DNA of 64,000 nucleotides, taken from Burkholderia latens. Lineage in GTDB: Bacteria; Pseudomonadota; Gammaproteobacteria; Burkholderiales; Burkholderiaceae. Both the position numbers and the translations under genes were made by a program. Location: positions 1 to 64,000 of the forward strand of contig NZ_CABVPL010000028.1 of assembly GCF_902499045.1 (NCBI RefSeq). Reading direction: 5' to 3'. Under the pieces are notes generated by a model that saw only the letters and a program-made list of their open reading frames with translations, made no database searches and had not been told where the DNA came from. Every line of letters starts with the position of its first letter. The first letter of the stretch is position 1. Positions 52,634 to 61,075 of this stretch are shown here, in pieces.

Positions 52634-53806
52634 ATGATCGACGGACAGATTCTGCTCGGACATTCCATTCGCTGGGGCATGGTCGGCGGCGGCCTCGGCA
52701 GCCAGATCGGCTACAGCCACCGGTCGGCCGCATTGCGCGACGGCAGCTTCCAGCTCGTGGCCGGCGCGTTCGACATCGATGCCGAACGCGGCCGGCAGTT
52801 CGGCGTGAGGCTCGGCGTCGCCGCGGACCGCTGCTACCCCGACTACCGGACGATGTTCGACGCCGAGGCGAAGCGCGCGGACGGCATCCGCGCGGTGTCG
52901 ATCGCGACGCCGAACAACACGCACTTCGAAATCTGCCGCGCGGCGCTGAACGCGGGCCTGCACGTGATATGCGAGAAGCCGCTGTGCTTCACGACCGAGG
53001 AGGCCGAGGCGCTGCAGCGGCTGTCGATCGAGAAGAACCGCGTCGTCGGCGTCGCGTACGGCTATTCCGGACACCAGATGATCGAGCAGGCGCGCGAAAT
53101 GATCGCGCGCGGCGATCTCGGCGAAATCCGCATCGTGCAGATGCAATTCGCGCACGGCTTTCACAGCGACGGCGTCGAAGCCGCGAGCGCGGCCGCGCGC
53201 TGGCGCGTCGACCCGAAGTTCGCGGGGCCGAGCTACGTGCTCGGCGACATCGGCACGCACCCGCTGTACATCTCCGAAGTGATGGCGCCGGAACTGAAGA
53301 TCAAGCGGCTGATGTGCTCGCGGCAGAGCTTCGTGAAGAGCCGCGCGCCGCTCGAGGACAACGCGTTCACGATCATGGAATACGACACGGGCGCGATCGG
53401 CTACGTGTGGTCGAGCGCGGTGAACGCGGGCTCGATGCACGGGCAGAAGGTGCGCGTGATCGGGTCGAAGGCGAGCGTCGAATGGTGGGACGAACATCCG
53501 AACCAGTTGCGCTACGAGATCCAGGGGCAGCCCGCGCAGGTGCTCGATCGCGGGATGCCGTACCTGCATCCGAACGCGACGCGCGAAGACCGCATCGGCG
53601 CCGGGCATCCGGAAGGGCTGTTCGAAGCATGGTCGAACCTGTATGCGCGCTTCGCGCTCGCGATGGACGCGGCCGATCGCGGCGACGCGCAGGCGTTGAA
53701 GCACATTCGCTTTCCGGACGTCCATGCGGGCGTCGACGGTGTGCGGTGGGTCGAGAATTGCGTGCGGTCCGCCGATGCGGGCGGCGTGTGGGTCGACTAT
53801 CGTTGA
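52634..53806 (+). CDS. Gfo/Idh/MocA oxidoreductase (second dehydrogenase)
   Basis: A 390-residue NAD(P)-dependent dehydrogenase, larger than IolG. The Rossmann motif GMVGGGLGSQIGYSH (~residues 15-29), EKPLCFT and DIGTHPLYISEVM (His active-site region) are clear. The best-supported idea is a dehydrogenase for another inositol isomer such as scyllo- or D-chiro-inositol (IolW/IolX type), from position in the island; this is inference. Last enzyme gene of the rightward arm. Confidence 0.88.
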   Translation: MIDGQILLGHSIRWGMVGGGLGSQIGYSHRSAALRDGSFQLVAGAFDIDAERGRQFGVRLGVAADRCYPDYRTMFDAEAKRADGIRAVSIATPNNTHFEICRAALNAGLHVICEKPLCFTTEEAEALQRLSIEKNRVVGVAYGYSGHQMIEQAREMIARGDLGEIRIVQMQFAHGFHSDGVEAASAAARWRVDPKFAGPSYVLGDIGTHPLYISEVMAPELKIKRLMCSRQSFVKSRAPLEDNAFTIMEYDTGAIGYVWSSAVNAGSMHGQKVRVIGSKASVEWWDEHPNQLRYEIQGQPAQVLDRGMPYLHPNATREDRIGAGHPEGLFEAWSNLYARFALAMDAADRGDAQALKHIRFPDVHAGVDGVRWVENCVRSADAGGVWVDYR

Positions 53807-54121
53807 GCCGGCCGCGGCCGATGCGCGGCGTCGGCCGCGGCCAACAGCGGCTGCCTGCGGCCATCGGCGTTGCCGTGCGCATCGGCGTCATCGGCGTCGG
53901 TAGACGCCCTAATCTTTACGGCCCGGCGACGGCGTCGGAAAATCGTTGCCATTCCGGCCGTGGAGCGTGTGCAGGTGAGGGTCGAGCGCGTGGGAGCGAG
54001 CGTGCGGTGCGGGCCGTGCCGCAAACGTGATTAAATTCGCCCTTCATGCATGTCCATAGGTGAGTCCCGGGCGCACGCGCAGGCGGCGCGCGCATCGGGG
54101 CCGACAACTTCGCGCTATCCG
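53807..54121 (+). promoter_or_regulatory. 315-bp gap before the RpiR gene
   Basis: It carries no gene I can support. Near its 3' end TTAAAT (about 54028) in an AT-richer patch may be a -10 for the regulator gene. A GGAA and a TTCC lie at about 53938-53956 but 11 bp apart instead of six, so they do not form an IolR site. An in-frame ATG at 54050 could start the regulator 24 codons earlier. Confidence 0.35.
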
Positions 54122-55006
54122 ATGAGTTCATCCGAGAAACCACCCGCCACCGTCGAGGCGTTCCTGCAGCATCTGACGCAGGAGTACGACGGCCTCAGCA
54201 ATCGCCTGAAGGTGATTGCGCGTCACGTGGAAACGCATCGGGACCAGCTGGGCCTGGAAGGCATCCAGTCGCTCGCGGAAGCGTGCGGCGTGCAGCCGTC
54301 GGCCGTCGTCCGGTTCGCGAAGCATTTCGGTTTTTCGGGCTTCTCCGAGATGCAGCGGCTGTTTCGCGAAGGGCTGGCGCAGCAGATCGCGCCCGGCCGC
54401 GCGTACAACCTGCGCGTGCGCGACGTGATCGAATCGGGCGAGTCGAGCCTGCAGCCCGAGCAGATCGCCGACGAATTCATCAAGGGCAGCATTGCGGGCA
54501 TGCAGCAGCTGCGGCAGACGCTCGACCCCGACGCGCTCGCGCGGGCCGTCGACCTGCTCGCCGACACGCAGGCGATCTGGATCGCCGGCTCGCGCCGCGC
54601 GTTTCCGATCGCCGTGTATCTCGACTATGCGCTGCAGCACACCGACAAGCGCATCGGCCTGTTCAGCGCGTTGGGCAGCATGCATCTGGGGCAGATCCGC
54701 TCGGTGCGCAAGGGCGACGTGATGATCGTGATCTCGTTCATGCCGTACGCGGAAGAAACGGTGCAGGTCGCACAGCAGGCCGCGCAGCGCGGCGCGCGCC
54801 TGATCGCGATCACCGACAGCCGGATGAGCCCGCTCGCTCGGGAGGCCGAGGTGACGCTGATGGTGCAGGACAGCGCGACGTTCGGGTTCCGCGCGCTGAC
54901 CGCGACGATGGGCCTCGCGCAGAGCCTGTTCGTGGCGCTCGCGTACCGGCTCGAGCTGTCCTACCGGCCGACCGCCGACGGCGCACACGGCACGAAGGCC
55001 GGCTGA
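54122..55006 (+). CDS. RpiR/MurR-family regulator, probable IolR
   Basis: A 294-residue regulator with an N-terminal HTH_6 domain (~residues 10-85; SLAEACGVQPSAVVRFAKHFGFSGFSEMQRL quoted in part: EACGVQPSAVVRFAKHFGF) and a C-terminal SIS sugar-phosphate-binding domain (~120-265; WIAGSRRAFPIAVYLDY, VISFMPYAEETVQVAQ). RpiR proteins sense phosphosugars. It is encoded at the end of the inositol transporter arm, and GGAA-N6-TTCC palindromes sit in the divergent iol promoter, so it is the probable iol repressor, sensing a 5-keto-gluconate phosphate. Start ATG 54122 chosen from the family N-terminus. Confidence 0.88.
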   Translation: MSSSEKPPATVEAFLQHLTQEYDGLSNRLKVIARHVETHRDQLGLEGIQSLAEACGVQPSAVVRFAKHFGFSGFSEMQRLFREGLAQQIAPGRAYNLRVRDVIESGESSLQPEQIADEFIKGSIAGMQQLRQTLDPDALARAVDLLADTQAIWIAGSRRAFPIAVYLDYALQHTDKRIGLFSALGSMHLGQIRSVRKGDVMIVISFMPYAEETVQVAQQAAQRGARLIAITDSRMSPLAREAEVTLMVQDSATFGFRALTATMGLAQSLFVALAYRLELSYRPTADGAHGTKAG

Positions 55007-55026
55007 CGCCCGCGTTCGATTCGACG

Positions 55027-55055
55027 GCCGCCCGCGCATTCCGTCGGCGGGCGGC
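55027..55055. terminator. Hairpin between RpiR gene and mmsA
   Basis: GCCGCCCGC (55027-55035) pairs exactly with GCGGGCGGC (55047-55055), with an 11-nt loop, in the 62-bp space between convergent genes. There is no T-run, so termination would be Rho-assisted or weak. Confidence 0.4.
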
Positions 55056-55068
55056 GCGTCGCCGCGGC

Positions 55069-56589
55069 TTACTTCGCGGTCGGCATCGCGAATTCGGCGC
55101 CCTTGCCGATGCTCGACGACCAGCGCTGCATCACCGACTTCTGCCGCGTATAGAAGCGCACGCCTTCCTCGCCGTACGCGTGCATGTCGCCGAACAGGCT
55201 CTTCTTCCAGCCGCCGAAGCCGTGCCACGCCATCGGCACCGGAATCGGCACGTTGATGCCGACCATCCCGACCTGGATGCGCCGCGCGAATTCGCGCGCG
55301 ATCCCGCCGTCGCTCGTGAAGCATGAAACGCCGTTGCCGAACTCGTGCGCATTGATCAGGTCGACCGCTTCGCCGAAGTCCTTCACGCGCACGCAGCCGA
55401 GCACCGGCCCGAAGATCTCTTCCTTGTAGATGCGCATGTCGGGCGTCACGTGGTCGAACAGCGTGCCGCCGGTGAAGAAGCCCGCCTCGCGGCCCGGCAC
55501 GCGCAGCCCGCGGCCGTCGACCACCAGTTGCGCGCCTTCGCCGACGCCTTGCTCGATATAGCCTTCGATGCGCTTGAGCGCATCGCCGGTGACGATCGGC
55601 CCCATCTCGACTTCCGGCGACATCCCGTCGCCGATCACCAGTTTGCGCGCGCGCTCGGCGATCGCCGGCACGATCTTGTCGGCCACGTCGCCGACCAGCA
55701 CCGCGATGCTGATCGCCATGCAGCGCTCGCCGGCCGAGCCGTATGCGGCGCCGATCAGCGCGTCGACGGCCTGCTCGATGTTCGCGTCCGGCATCACGAC
55801 CAGGTGATTCTTCGCGCCGCCGAGCGCCTGCACGCGCTTGCCCGACTGCACTGCACGCTGTTGCACGTACGCCGCGATCGGCGTCGAGCCGACGAAGCTG
55901 ACGGCCTGCACGTCCGGGTGATCGAGCAGCGCGTCGACCGCGCCCTTGTCGCCCTGCACGACGTTGAACACGCCGGCGGGGAGGCCTGCCTGCGTGAGCA
56001 GGTCGGCGATGAACAGCGCGGCCGACGGGTCGCGCTCGCTCGGCTTCAGCACGAACGTGTTGCCCGTCGCGAGCGCGACCGGGAACATCCAGCACGGCAC
56101 CATGCACGGGAAGTTGAACGGCGTGATGCCCGCGACGACGCCGAGCGGCTGGCGCATCGTCCAGTTGTCGATCCCGGTGCTGACCTGGTCGGTGAAGTCG
56201 CCCTTCAGCAGTTGCGGCACGCCGCATGCGAATTCGATGATGTCGATGCCGCGCGCGACCTCGCCCTGCGCATCCGAGAACACCTTGCCGTGCTCGGCCG
56301 TGATGATTGCCGCGAGCGTGTCGCGGTGTTCGTTCATCAGCTGCAGGAAACGGTGCAGCACGCGTGCGCGGCGGATCGGCGGCGTGTCGGCCCACGCCGG
56401 GAACGCCGCACGGGCGGACGCGACGGCGCGCTGCACTTCGTCGTCGCCGGCGAGCGCGACGCGGCGCACTGCGCGGCCGAGCGCCGGGTTGAAGACGTCC
56501 TGGAAGCGGCCGCTGCGGCCGGCGACGGGCGCGCCGTCGATGTAGTGGCCGACGTCGGCGTCGGACGTATAGGCGGGAACCGTGGTCAT
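55069..56589 (-). CDS. mmsA: Methylmalonate-semialdehyde dehydrogenase (CoA-acylating)
   Basis: A 506-residue aldehyde dehydrogenase. Catalytic Cys290 lies in GSAGERC and the N-terminal/central motifs ([20 protein letters not shown], in part) match CoA-acylating MMSDH, which converts malonate/methylmalonate semialdehyde to acetyl-/propionyl-CoA. It therefore fills the last IolA step after the IolC-linked aldolase product malonate semialdehyde. It also serves valine breakdown. The start at ATG 56589 has AGGAGA upstream. It is convergent with the RpiR gene and divergent from a LysR gene. Confidence 0.95.
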   Translation of the reverse strand: MTTVPAYTSDADVGHYIDGAPVAGRSGRFQDVFNPALGRAVRRVALAGDDEVQRAVASARAAFPAWADTPPIRRARVLHRFLQLMNEHRDTLAAIITAEHGKVFSDAQGEVARGIDIIEFACGVPQLLKGDFTDQVSTGIDNWTMRQPLGVVAGITPFNFPCMVPCWMFPVALATGNTFVLKPSERDPSAALFIADLLTQAGLPAGVFNVVQGDKGAVDALLDHPDVQAVSFVGSTPIAAYVQQRAVQSGKRVQALGGAKNHLVVMPDANIEQAVDALIGAAYGSAGERCMAISIAVLVGDVADKIVPAIAERARKLVIGDGMSPEVEMGPIVTGDALKRIEGYIEQGVGEGAQLVVDGRGLRVPGREAGFFTGGTLFDHVTPDMRIYKEEIFGPVLGCVRVKDFGEAVDLINAHEFGNGVSCFTSDGGIAREFARRIQVGMVGINVPIPVPMAWHGFGGWKKSLFGDMHAYGEEGVRFYTRQKSVMQRWSSSIGKGAEFAMPTAK

Positions 56590-56680
56590 GCGTGTCTCCT
56601 GGGGACGGGAATGGGGGTGGACGGAACCTAGTCTAGGCAAAGCGGCGGGGCGGGAGAAGGCCGCGCAGCTTGATTCACTG

Positions 56681-56694
56681 TTCAGAATTCTGAA
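56681..56694. promoter_or_regulatory. Perfect 14-bp palindrome between mmsA and LysR gene
   Basis: TTCAGAATTCTGAA at 56681-56694 is a perfect palindrome, 10 bp before the LysR start. ATTCA (56673-56677) and TGAAT (56691-56695) give a second inverted pair around it, in LTTR-like spacing. An 11-bp CCTAG-T-CTAGG palindrome lies at 56627-56637 nearer mmsA. Together these are good operator candidates for the LysR protein. Confidence 0.55.
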
Positions 56695-56704
56695 TAATCG
56701 ATGA

Positions 56705-57640
56705 ATGAATCAGCAAAATGTCCAGGCGCTTTGGCCGCATATCCACTCGCTGACGGTGCTCGCCGCGGCCGGCAGCTTCACGGCCGCCGCGCAGCGGCTC
56801 GGCATCAGCAAGGCCGCGATGAGCCAGCGCATCGCCGATCTCGAGAAGGCGGCCGGCGTACCGCTCGTGCGGCGCACGACGCGCAGCGTGCGGCTCACCG
56901 ACGCGGGCCAGACGCTGGTCGACAGTACGCGCGACGCGTTCGAGTCGATCGGCCAGCACTTCGCGCGCGTGAAGGACCTGGCCGGCGAGCCGCGCGGGTT
57001 GCTGCGCGTGACCGCGCCGGTTGCGCTCGGGCGCCAGCAGATCGTGCCGCACCTGCCGGAGTTCCTGCGGCAGCATCCGGGCGTGCAGATCGAGCTCGAC
57101 TTGTCCGATCGGCTGCATTCGCTGACGCAGGAGGGCTTCGACCTCGCGATCCGTCACACGACCACCGCGCCGCAGACCCACGTCGCGTGGAAACTGTGCG
57201 ATACGCGCTCGCTGCTGGTCGCGAGCCGCGACTACCTCGACGCGCGCGGCGCGCCGCGCCATCCGAGCGAACTCGTCGACCACAGCTGCCTGTGCTACCT
57301 GCGCGACAACGAGCCGGCCGCCTGGAGCTTCGAGCCGGACGGCCGGCGGCGCCAGCGCGTGAGCGTGCCGGTGCGCGGCAGCTTCGCGGCGAACAACAGC
57401 GAGGCGATGCGCGAGGCTGCGCTCGGCGGGCTCGGCATCGCGCTGCTGCCGGATTTCAGCGCGCGGCGCGATCTCGACGCCGGCCGGCTCGTCGCGCTGC
57501 TCGACGGCTGGCGGCCGTCGGGCGCGTTCGGCGACCACATCTTCGCGATTCGGCCGTACAGCCCCGTCGTGCCGAGCGCGGTGCGCGCGCTCGTGCGGCA
57601 TCTGCGCGAGCGGCTCGCGGGCGGTTTCTCGGGCTCGTGA
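56705..57640 (+). CDS. LysR-type transcriptional regulator
   Basis: A 311-residue LTTR: HTH at ~residues 7-65 ([25 protein letters not shown]) and an effector domain of the CrgA/DsdC-like type ([25 protein letters not shown], in part). It is divergent from mmsA with 115 bp between starts, so mmsA is its likely target together with autoregulation. Alternative target genes cannot be excluded. Confidence 0.93.
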   Translation: MNQQNVQALWPHIHSLTVLAAAGSFTAAAQRLGISKAAMSQRIADLEKAAGVPLVRRTTRSVRLTDAGQTLVDSTRDAFESIGQHFARVKDLAGEPRGLLRVTAPVALGRQQIVPHLPEFLRQHPGVQIELDLSDRLHSLTQEGFDLAIRHTTTAPQTHVAWKLCDTRSLLVASRDYLDARGAPRHPSELVDHSCLCYLRDNEPAAWSFEPDGRRRQRVSVPVRGSFAANNSEAMREAALGGLGIALLPDFSARRDLDAGRLVALLDGWRPSGAFGDHIFAIRPYSPVVPSAVRALVRHLRERLAGGFSGS

Positions 57641-57682
57641 CGCGTGCACGAAGGCGCGTGACGGGGGGGCGAGTACCCGCCT

Positions 57683-57702
57683 GCCGCGCCGCGCGGCGCG
57701 GC
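57683..57702. repeat. 20-bp perfect GC palindrome after LysR gene
   Basis: GCCGCGCCGC (57683-57692) is followed at once by its exact reverse complement (57693-57702). With no loop it would extrude only as a cruciform or pair with a small opened tip; it lies 42 bp after the LysR stop and could help transcription termination. No T-run follows. Confidence 0.5.
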
Positions 57703-57737
57703 CGTCGGCAGCGCGGGCAGCCGCGGCTGCGCTGCGG

Positions 57738-57743
57738 TAAAAT
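57738..57743 (+). promoter_or_regulatory. Candidate -10 box for tusA
   Basis: TAAAAT lies 51 bp before the tusA start at 57795. No clear -35 is seen, so the call is tentative. Confidence 0.35.
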
Positions 57744-57794
57744 CGCCGCTTCCTCCCGCGCCTGTGTGGCGCGTCATTCGAAGGTCGACAGCCG

Positions 57795-58022
57795 ATGCAG
57801 ATTCACAAGGAAGTGGACGCGCGCGGGCTCAACTGCCCGTTGCCGATCCTGCGCGCGAAGAAAGCGCTCGCCGATATGGAAAGCGGGCAGATCCTCAAGG
57901 TGCTCGCGACCGACCCGGGCTCGCAACGCGATTTCGCCGCGTTCGCGAAGCAGACGGGCAACGAGATCGTCGAAGTGACGACGCAGGACAAGACATTCGT
58001 GTTCCTGATGCGCCGCCGCTGA
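57795..58022 (+). CDS. Sulfurtransferase TusA family protein
   Basis: A 75-residue protein with the CPxP motif (Cys14 in LNCPLPILR) of TusA/SirA. The cysteine carries persulfide sulfur to partners in tRNA thiolation, Moco or sulfur metabolism. Full family length (~75-80). No tus partner genes are adjacent, so the exact pathway cannot be read. The next gene, 58255, is on the same strand 232 bp away. Confidence 0.92.
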   Translation: MQIHKEVDARGLNCPLPILRAKKALADMESGQILKVLATDPGSQRDFAAFAKQTGNEIVEVTTQDKTFVFLMRRR

Positions 58023-58142
58023 CGGCCCGCATCACGCGCCTCTCGCGGCACGCCGCCGGGCAGGGTCCGATGCAGTCGGGCCGCGCCACCCGGCGCTCCG
58101 CGCCTCTGACAATTCTTAAACCTCGTCTCGCGACCGGCTGCG

Positions 58143-58148
58143 TATACT
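58143..58148 (+). promoter_or_regulatory. Candidate -10 box upstream of gene at 58255
   Basis: TATACT is a near-consensus -10, 107 bp before ATG 58255. A matching -35 is not clear; CTGACA lies too far upstream (about 30 bp). The remainder of the 58023-58254 gap shows nothing else. Confidence 0.4.
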
Positions 58149-58254
58149 GGCCCGGCCGGTCGTCCGTCTCGGATGGATGCATCGGCCACGGTACGCCATG
58201 AGGCGGGCACGGGGGCCATGCCCGAAGCTACCGTCGTACAAACGGGGAGAGGAC

Positions 58255-58734
58255 ATGCCCTTCAGACCAGGGACCATTCGAAGTCCGTCCGCGGCGGAAA
58301 GCATCGCGGCCGCACGTACGGCCGGGTTGAGCCGGATCGAGCTCGATCCGCAACAGGATCGCCACGCGCGTGCCGCGCTGGAGGCGTATGCCGATTCGGC
58401 GGCGGCCGAGATGCCGTGGCTCGCCGAGTCGCTCGACGAGCGCCTGCGCGACGCCGCGCGGAACGACGGCGCGGGCCTCACGTATTGCGGCGCGACGATC
58501 GGGCGGGTGTTCGATCTGGCGCACGCGTGGGCGGCCAGCCAGCCCGATTATGCGGCGACGGCGTGGGAGCGCGTGCGTCGTGACCTGGGGCGGATGCTGG
58601 CGCAGCCCATGCTCGGGCAACCCATGCCGGAGCAGCCGACGCGACGGCAGGCCGAAGCGTCGCCGGCGGACCGGCTGCGCGTACCGCCCGGCGACCATGC
58701 GGAGCCGCTGGCCCGCATCACGGACGCCGATTAA
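58255..58734 (+). CDS. Hypothetical protein
   Basis: A 159-residue soluble protein I do not recognise. No signal peptide or membrane helix is seen. The middle (~25-115) looks alpha-helical (LDERLRDAARNDG, TIGRVFDLAHAWAASQPDY) and a Met/Gln/Pro-rich segment (~120-130) carries a short repeat (QPMLGQPMPEQP). GGGGAGAGGAC lies before ATG 58255 and fixes the start. It reads with the downstream signalling genes but is 268 bp away from them; that gap (58735-59002) is AT-richer and probably holds their promoter. Confidence 0.75.
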   Translation: MPFRPGTIRSPSAAESIAAARTAGLSRIELDPQQDRHARAALEAYADSAAAEMPWLAESLDERLRDAARNDGAGLTYCGATIGRVFDLAHAWAASQPDYAATAWERVRRDLGRMLAQPMLGQPMPEQPTRRQAEASPADRLRVPPGDHAEPLARITDAD

Positions 58735-59002
58735 GCGCGAGATCGCGCGACGGGAAGGATTATTCGAACAAAGGACCGTAGTCCGCGCAATTTCTCGGCG
58801 AATTTCATACTACTATGATGAAATCGCCGGTTCGTCCGTGCCCCGTTTTTGAGATATTTGCCGGGGCGTCGCGCCGCGCAGGTCGCGCGGGCGGCAAATG
58901 GCGGCTCGCCGGCCGGTGTCGGGAGCCGCGCAGGCGCATTGCGCATGGCGGCTGAGCGCGGGTAGCTGAACTGGACGAACCGATTTCGATTTGCGGGGTG
59001 CT

Positions 59003-59707
59003 ATGAGAATTGCTGTACTGGATGACGATCCGGCCCAGACGGATTTCGTCAGTCAAACACTGACGGCCGCCGGCCACACGTGCTATGCGTTCAAGGAAGG
59101 CAAGGCCCTGAAGAAGCGTCTGCAACGCGAGACGTTCGATCTGCTCGTGCTCGACTGGAACGTGCCGGACATGTCAGGCGAGGAAGTGCTCAAGTGGGTG
59201 CGTGCGAACCAGACCGAGCACAGCCTGCCGATCATCTTCATGACGAGCCGCGACGACGAGGCGGGGATCACGCAGATCCTCAACGCCGGCGCCGACGATT
59301 ACGTGGTCAAGCCCGTTTCGGGCCCGATCCTGCGCGCGCGCATCGGCTCGCTGCTGCGCCGCGCGTATCCGATCAACGTCGAGGCAACCGTTCGCGAGTT
59401 CGACCAGTTCCGCTTCGACGTGAACCTGAAGCAGGCGTATGTCGGCGACAAGGCCGTGAGCCTCACGCAGAAGGAGTTCGAGCTCGCGCTGCTGCTGTTC
59501 CAGCATCTCGACCGGCCGCTGTCGCGCGCGCACATTCTCGATCTCGTGTGGAAGCAGGCGACCGACATTCCGTCGCGCACGATGGACACACACATCTCGA
59601 TGCTGCGCACGAAGCTCGGCCTGCGGCCGGAAAACGGCTATCGCCTCGCGCCGATCTACGGTTACGGCTACCGGCTCGAGCGGGTCGGTCACGGAGAACC
59701 GGAGTGA
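59003..59707 (+). CDS. OmpR/PhoB-family response regulator
   Basis: A 234-residue regulator with an N-terminal receiver (phosphoacceptor Asp51 in LVLDWNVPD; Thr81; Lys103 in VVKPVS; acidic pocket Asp7-9) and a C-terminal winged-helix Trans_reg_C domain (~residues 130-230; TQKEFELALLLFQHLDRPLSR, in part; YGYGYRLE near the end). It starts at ATG 59003 with GGGGTG upstream. Its stop overlaps the FecR gene start (GTGA). The histidine kinase two genes downstream is the obvious partner. Confidence 0.95.
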   Translation: MRIAVLDDDPAQTDFVSQTLTAAGHTCYAFKEGKALKKRLQRETFDLLVLDWNVPDMSGEEVLKWVRANQTEHSLPIIFMTSRDDEAGITQILNAGADDYVVKPVSGPILRARIGSLLRRAYPINVEATVREFDQFRFDVNLKQAYVGDKAVSLTQKEFELALLLFQHLDRPLSRAHILDLVWKQATDIPSRTMDTHISMLRTKLGLRPENGYRLAPIYGYGYRLERVGHGEPE

Positions 59708-61065
59708 GGGCGCGTGTCACGCCGCGCATCGCGCGTTTGCGCACGGCCGCACTCGGCGCGGGTTGCGCGCTCGCGTTCGCGTTCGCGGCGCAGCAGGCGG
59801 CTGCGCAGCCGCCGGCCGCCCAGGGCAAGACGATCGTGTACCGCACGCACGCCGGCGACACGCTGTACGACGTCGCCGCGCGCTATCTGCAGGGGCCGGA
59901 CGACTGGCAACTGCTGCAGCAACTCAACGGCGTGCCTGCGCCGAAGCGCCTGCAGCCCGGCATCGCGCTGAAGCTGCCGGTCGCGCGGCTGCGCAAGGAA
60001 AAGCTGACCGCGCGCGTCGTCGCGGTGCAGGGCTCGGCCGAGCGCGCGTCCGGCGATGCATACGTGCCGCTCGCGGACGATGCGACGCTCAACGAGGGCG
60101 ATCGCGTGCGCACCGGCGCGAACGGCTTCGTGACGCTCGAACTGGCCGACGGCACGCATATGAGCCTGCCGCCCGACACCCAGCTGAACCTGAAGACGCT
60201 GCGCCGCACCGTGCTGACCGGCACGCTCGACCGCGAGTTCGAGCTCACGCGCGGCTCGGTCGACAGCGACGTCACGCACCTGAAGAAGCGCGACGACCGC
60301 TTCCAGATCCGCTCGCCGTCGGTCGTGGCCGGCGTGCGCGGCACGCGGTTCCGCGTGAACTACGACGCGGCCGGCAACGCGGTGACGCGCGTCGAAGTGC
60401 TCGATGGCACCGTCGGTGTCGCGGGAAAGCGGCGACCGGCCGATCCGACGCTCGTGCATGCGAGCTTCGGCAGCGTCGCGACATCGTCCGGCGCGGTCGG
60501 CGCGCCCGTGCAACTGCTGCCCGCGCCGGCGCTCGCGCATCCGGACAAGGTGCAGGACGAGCCCGACGTCGCGTTCGACATCGCGCCGCTTCCCGATGCG
60601 CGCGCGTACCGGCTGCAGCTCGCGCGCGACGCGGGACTGCTGGACCTGTTCCGCGAAACGCGTACCGATTCATTGCGCGCGGTGTTCCGCGACGTGCCGA
60701 ACGGCACGTATTTCGTGCGGGTCGCCGCGATCGACGCGAACGGCCTCGAAGGCCTGCCGCGCACCTATGCGTTCGAGCGGCGCCAGATGGGGCTCGACGC
60801 GACCGCATCGCCGGGCGCGGGCGGCTACGAGTTCCGCTGGTCGCCGAACGGCGCCGGCAAGGATGCGCGCTACCGGTTCGTGCTGTCGCGTTCGAAGGAT
60901 CTCGGCGCACCCGTCGTCGACCAGGTCGGCCTGCAGGCGCGCAAGATCACCGTCGCGCACCTGCCGCCCGGCGACTACTACTGGGCGGTGACGGTCGAGG
61001 AATTCGAAGGCGGCAAGTTCTATCAGAAGACGAGTCCGGTCAGCGCGTTCACGTTGTCGCGCTGA
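59704..61065 (+). CDS. Exported LysM-FecR domain protein
   Basis: A 453-residue exported protein starting with GTG at 59704 and overlapping the response regulator by 4 bp. Signal peptide to ~residue 35 (ALGAGCALAFAFAAQQAAAQ, in part). A LysM domain (~43-92; RTHAGDTLYDVAARYLQGPDDW) suggests peptidoglycan binding. A FecR-type domain (~115-240; LNEGDRVRTGANGFVTLELADG, in part; VVAGVRGTRFRV) follows, then a fibronectin-like C-terminal part (~275-450). FecR domains usually act in signal transduction with sigma factors; here it sits between an OmpR-type regulator and a CHASE2 kinase, suggesting a periplasmic sensor or linker for this two-component system. Confidence 0.9.
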   Translation: MRARVTPRIARLRTAALGAGCALAFAFAAQQAAAQPPAAQGKTIVYRTHAGDTLYDVAARYLQGPDDWQLLQQLNGVPAPKRLQPGIALKLPVARLRKEKLTARVVAVQGSAERASGDAYVPLADDATLNEGDRVRTGANGFVTLELADGTHMSLPPDTQLNLKTLRRTVLTGTLDREFELTRGSVDSDVTHLKKRDDRFQIRSPSVVAGVRGTRFRVNYDAAGNAVTRVEVLDGTVGVAGKRRPADPTLVHASFGSVATSSGAVGAPVQLLPAPALAHPDKVQDEPDVAFDIAPLPDARAYRLQLARDAGLLDLFRETRTDSLRAVFRDVPNGTYFVRVAAIDANGLEGLPRTYAFERRQMGLDATASPGAGGYEFRWSPNGAGKDARYRFVLSRSKDLGAPVVDQVGLQARKITVAHLPPGDYYWAVTVEEFEGGKFYQKTSPVSAFTLSR

Positions 61066-61075
61066 CCCGCGGCGC

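Noticed and set aside
53938-53956. GGAA...TTCC pair in the gap before the RpiR gene
   Set aside because: The spacer is 11 bp, not six, so it does not fit the IolR site.
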